DNA of 43,772 nt from Candidatus Williamhamiltonella defendens (GTDB lineage: Bacteria > Pseudomonadota > Gammaproteobacteria > Enterobacterales > Enterobacteriaceae), in the NCBI RefSeq assembly GCF_900699045.1, contig NZ_CAADHL010000006.1, positions 1 to 43,772 on the forward strand, given 5' to 3'. Made by a program: the position numbers and the translations under genes. The notes beneath the pieces were generated by a model, which saw only the letters and a list, made by a program, of their open reading frames with translations, was not told where the DNA came from and did no database searches. Position 1 is the first letter of the stretch, and each line of letters begins with the position of its first letter. Below are positions 42,440 to 43,772 of the stretch, in pieces.

Positions 42440-42873
42440 AAATTTCTGTAATAATGTTGGCGTTATTACTTTTATTGCTTATTACCGCTATGAATTATCA
42501 CGATCAGTAGACCAAAAACCCGTCAAACAGGGGTCTATGAGATAAAGAGGTATCAAATTTAGTTGGAACAATTACGACAGCAGATAAATACCGTGTCACA
42601 ATTGGATGCCCAACACACCAGAACGTTAAAAGATGAACAGAACCGGATGGCACAAGTTGGAGAGCGATCTGTATGATAGCCATCGCCGATTGTGCGTCAA
42701 GCCCCCCTATCATGACCTGTCAACCAATACCACCACTCCGCCGTGAATGATGCAATCGACCCGACTGACTGACTCTCAACGAGATTATTTCACTCTCAGA
42801 GCCCTCCTTAAACTCGCCGTGCAGGGTTTTTCTTACCAGCAATCCTTTATGTGTGATGTGTTAAGACAATAAC
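42440..42873 (+). pseudogene. Phage Rz (i-spanin) pseudogene
   Basis: After a worn N-terminus near a former membrane anchor (GVITFIAYYRYELSR), the plus strand reads EQLRQQINTVSQLDAQHTRT, LKDEQNRMA, then in other frames DSHRRLCVKP and RLTDSQRDYFTLRALL. Lambda Rz has the same order: AALDAKYTKEL, GRRRLHI and RLADTAERDYFTLRERL. Rz spans the periplasm in phage lysis. Stops and shifts make it nonfunctional. Confidence 0.75.
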
Positions 42874-43167
42874 GTCATCAATTCGGCAACCGTCGTTGAC
42901 CATATCGTAACTCACCCTCTGTATTTCGCTAAGATGCCAGAAGAATTGAAGATAGTTAAAAAACTAGTCTAGGATAAAAAAAACTGGCAAGCACTCTTAG
43001 AAAGGTCGTGTGATATTTACAATGAAATTCTATGCTATCGCGCCATGATACAGAGCATGGGTAAAACATTTAAGGTGTATTCTCAGAATGGTCTATTAAT
43101 CAAAGCGAATCCCGCCGTTTCTGTGTTGTCTGATGCCAGTCAACATTTTAAAAATTATCTAGTTTAA
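42874..43167 (+). pseudogene. HNH endonuclease / P27-type terminase small subunit remnant
   Basis: A short piece SATVVDHIVTH resembles the ATVVDHI...H core of phage HNH nucleases. It is followed in the same region by MPEELKIVKKLV, WQALLERSCDIYNEILCYRA and MIQSMGKTFKVYSQNGLLIK, ANPAVSVLSDASQHFKNYL with a stop near 43165. The G(K)TF..Y.QNGL..ANPA..VLSDA pattern is typical of the C-terminal part of P27-family terminase small subunits. The two genes appear fused by deletion. HNH, TerS and TerL adjacency is normal for tailed-phage packaging modules. Confidence 0.6.
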
Positions 43168-43772
43168 TTTAACTGATCGTTTTTTCAACGTATTCAAATT
43201 GAACGGCGGTATTTATGAAGACAATCCGTTTCACGTACTACCTTGGCAGTGGTTTATCATTGACGCTATTTGCAGCTGGCAAAGATAAAGCGCGAGCCGA
43301 AGTCTACATCGCTGTCGTCAAAAAAGACCAGGTGTTAATACTTTTTTATGACGCGGGAGCCATGGTAGATAAATCAGCTAAACTGGCGGAACGGATCCAC
43401 AAATATAGTGGGGCCGGTAAAGTGAAATCTTGTCTTTTTCTACTTCAGTGCCTGTTCCCGGCCTATCAGTACCGATGATGAGCAATCCGGCCCCTGTTCT
43501 CACTGTGCCTTGATTGACGAAATTCACGAACACCAAAGTCACCAGGTCTGATGCCTGTGGGCACAAAAGGCCGCCAACATGCATTGATTTTCATGATTAT
43601 CAATAGCGACCCACAACACAACCAGTGTATGCTACGAATATCATGAATACGGACGTAAAGTAGCAGAAAGAGTATTGAAGATGAAAGCTTTTTTACGTTC
43701 ATCTGTTCGTGGGACGAAGGCGATAACCCTTGTAAAGATAGCGGTTGTTAAAAAAAAGAGAATGCCTCATTA
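43168..43772 (+). pseudogene. Phage terminase large subunit pseudogene (runs off window)
   Basis: Pieces in changing frames: DRFFNVFKLNGGIYEDNPFH, LPWQWFIIDAIC, then KARAEVYIAVVKKDQVLILF (the ARAEIYAAATKKDQA pattern of HK97-like TerL), AKLAERIHKY, RPISTDDEQSGPCSHCALID and EIHEHQS (Walker B-like ALIDEIHEH), YEYHEYGRKVAERVLK and SWDEGDNP. The Walker A region is largely lost. Stops and shifts show that it is dead. The packaging motor of a tailed phage; the gene would continue beyond the window. Confidence 0.78.

Noticed and set aside
43378..43702. Minus-strand frames at the right end
   Set aside because: The plus strand reads as terminase large subunit pieces; the minus frames have no resemblance to proteins.

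Overview
The window looks like the chromosome of an AT-rich, host-restricted member of the Enterobacterales. Intact genes read like slightly worn copies of Escherichia coli genes and keep many E. coli neighbourhoods: glyW-cysT-leuZ next to pgsA-uvrC, ubiG divergent from gyrA, mtnN divergent from dgt-degP, proQ-prc-htpX, pgk-fbaA, and speA upstream of tktA. Between them lie many gene corpses with stops and frameshifts that can still be aligned to known families. Remnants of a HilA-like type III secretion regulator, a pentapeptide-repeat protein, coiled-coil proteins of unknown function and a tailed phage fit a facultative insect symbiont of the Hamiltonella/Regiella/Arsenophonus type. The species is an inference; no search was run.

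Layout. 1-7.4 kb: dsbA and lpxH (minus), cysS, a sixA pseudogene, then pgk-fbaA-cca. 7.4-11.5 kb: ssb, a three-tRNA operon (Gly, Cys, Leu) with its promoter, pgsA, a uvrC pseudogene and tRNA-Lys(CUU). 11.6-12.9 kb: a wrecked coiled-coil gene. 13-19.3 kb, all minus: tktA, speA, pseudogenes of queF and an HU-type DNA-binding protein, and dsbB. 19.7-26.2 kb: arcB pseudogene, wecE, ubiG, gyrA, tRNA-Val(GAC). 26.3-28.4 kb: a second coiled-coil wreck and a hilA-like pseudogene. 28.5-37.2 kb: rnt, grxD, mtnN, dgt pseudogene, degP, proQ and prc pseudogenes, htpX. 37.3-43.8 kb: almost wholly decayed sequence with amiD, gtrB-like, transposase, pentapeptide-repeat, Rz, HNH/terminase small subunit and terminase large subunit remnants.

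Functional picture. Kept: cysteine charging, lower glycolysis and transketolase, tRNA 3'-end synthesis and trimming (Cca, RNase T), phosphatidylglycerol and lipid A synthesis, ubiquinone methylation, gyrase, SSB, the DsbA/DsbB disulfide pair, and the quality-control proteases DegP and HtpX. Lost here: nucleotide excision repair (uvrC; no uvrA next to ssb), Arc redox signalling (arcB together with its phosphatase sixA), queuosine synthesis (queF), dNTP control (dgt), the Prc protease and ProQ RNA chaperone, cell-wall recycling (amiD), an HU-type protein, and a type III secretion regulator. Several surviving genes carry changes at conserved positions (Cca, PgsA, GyrA) or altered ends (GrxD), and whole-gene deletions (ppiB, lhr, speB, epd relative to E. 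coli) have brought new neighbours together.

No intact undescribed system was found. The most interesting signals are the joint decay of sixA and arcB, the HilA-like island remnant, the Cca changes alongside a tRNA gene lacking CCA, and a glutaredoxin tail read from the antisense of rnt.
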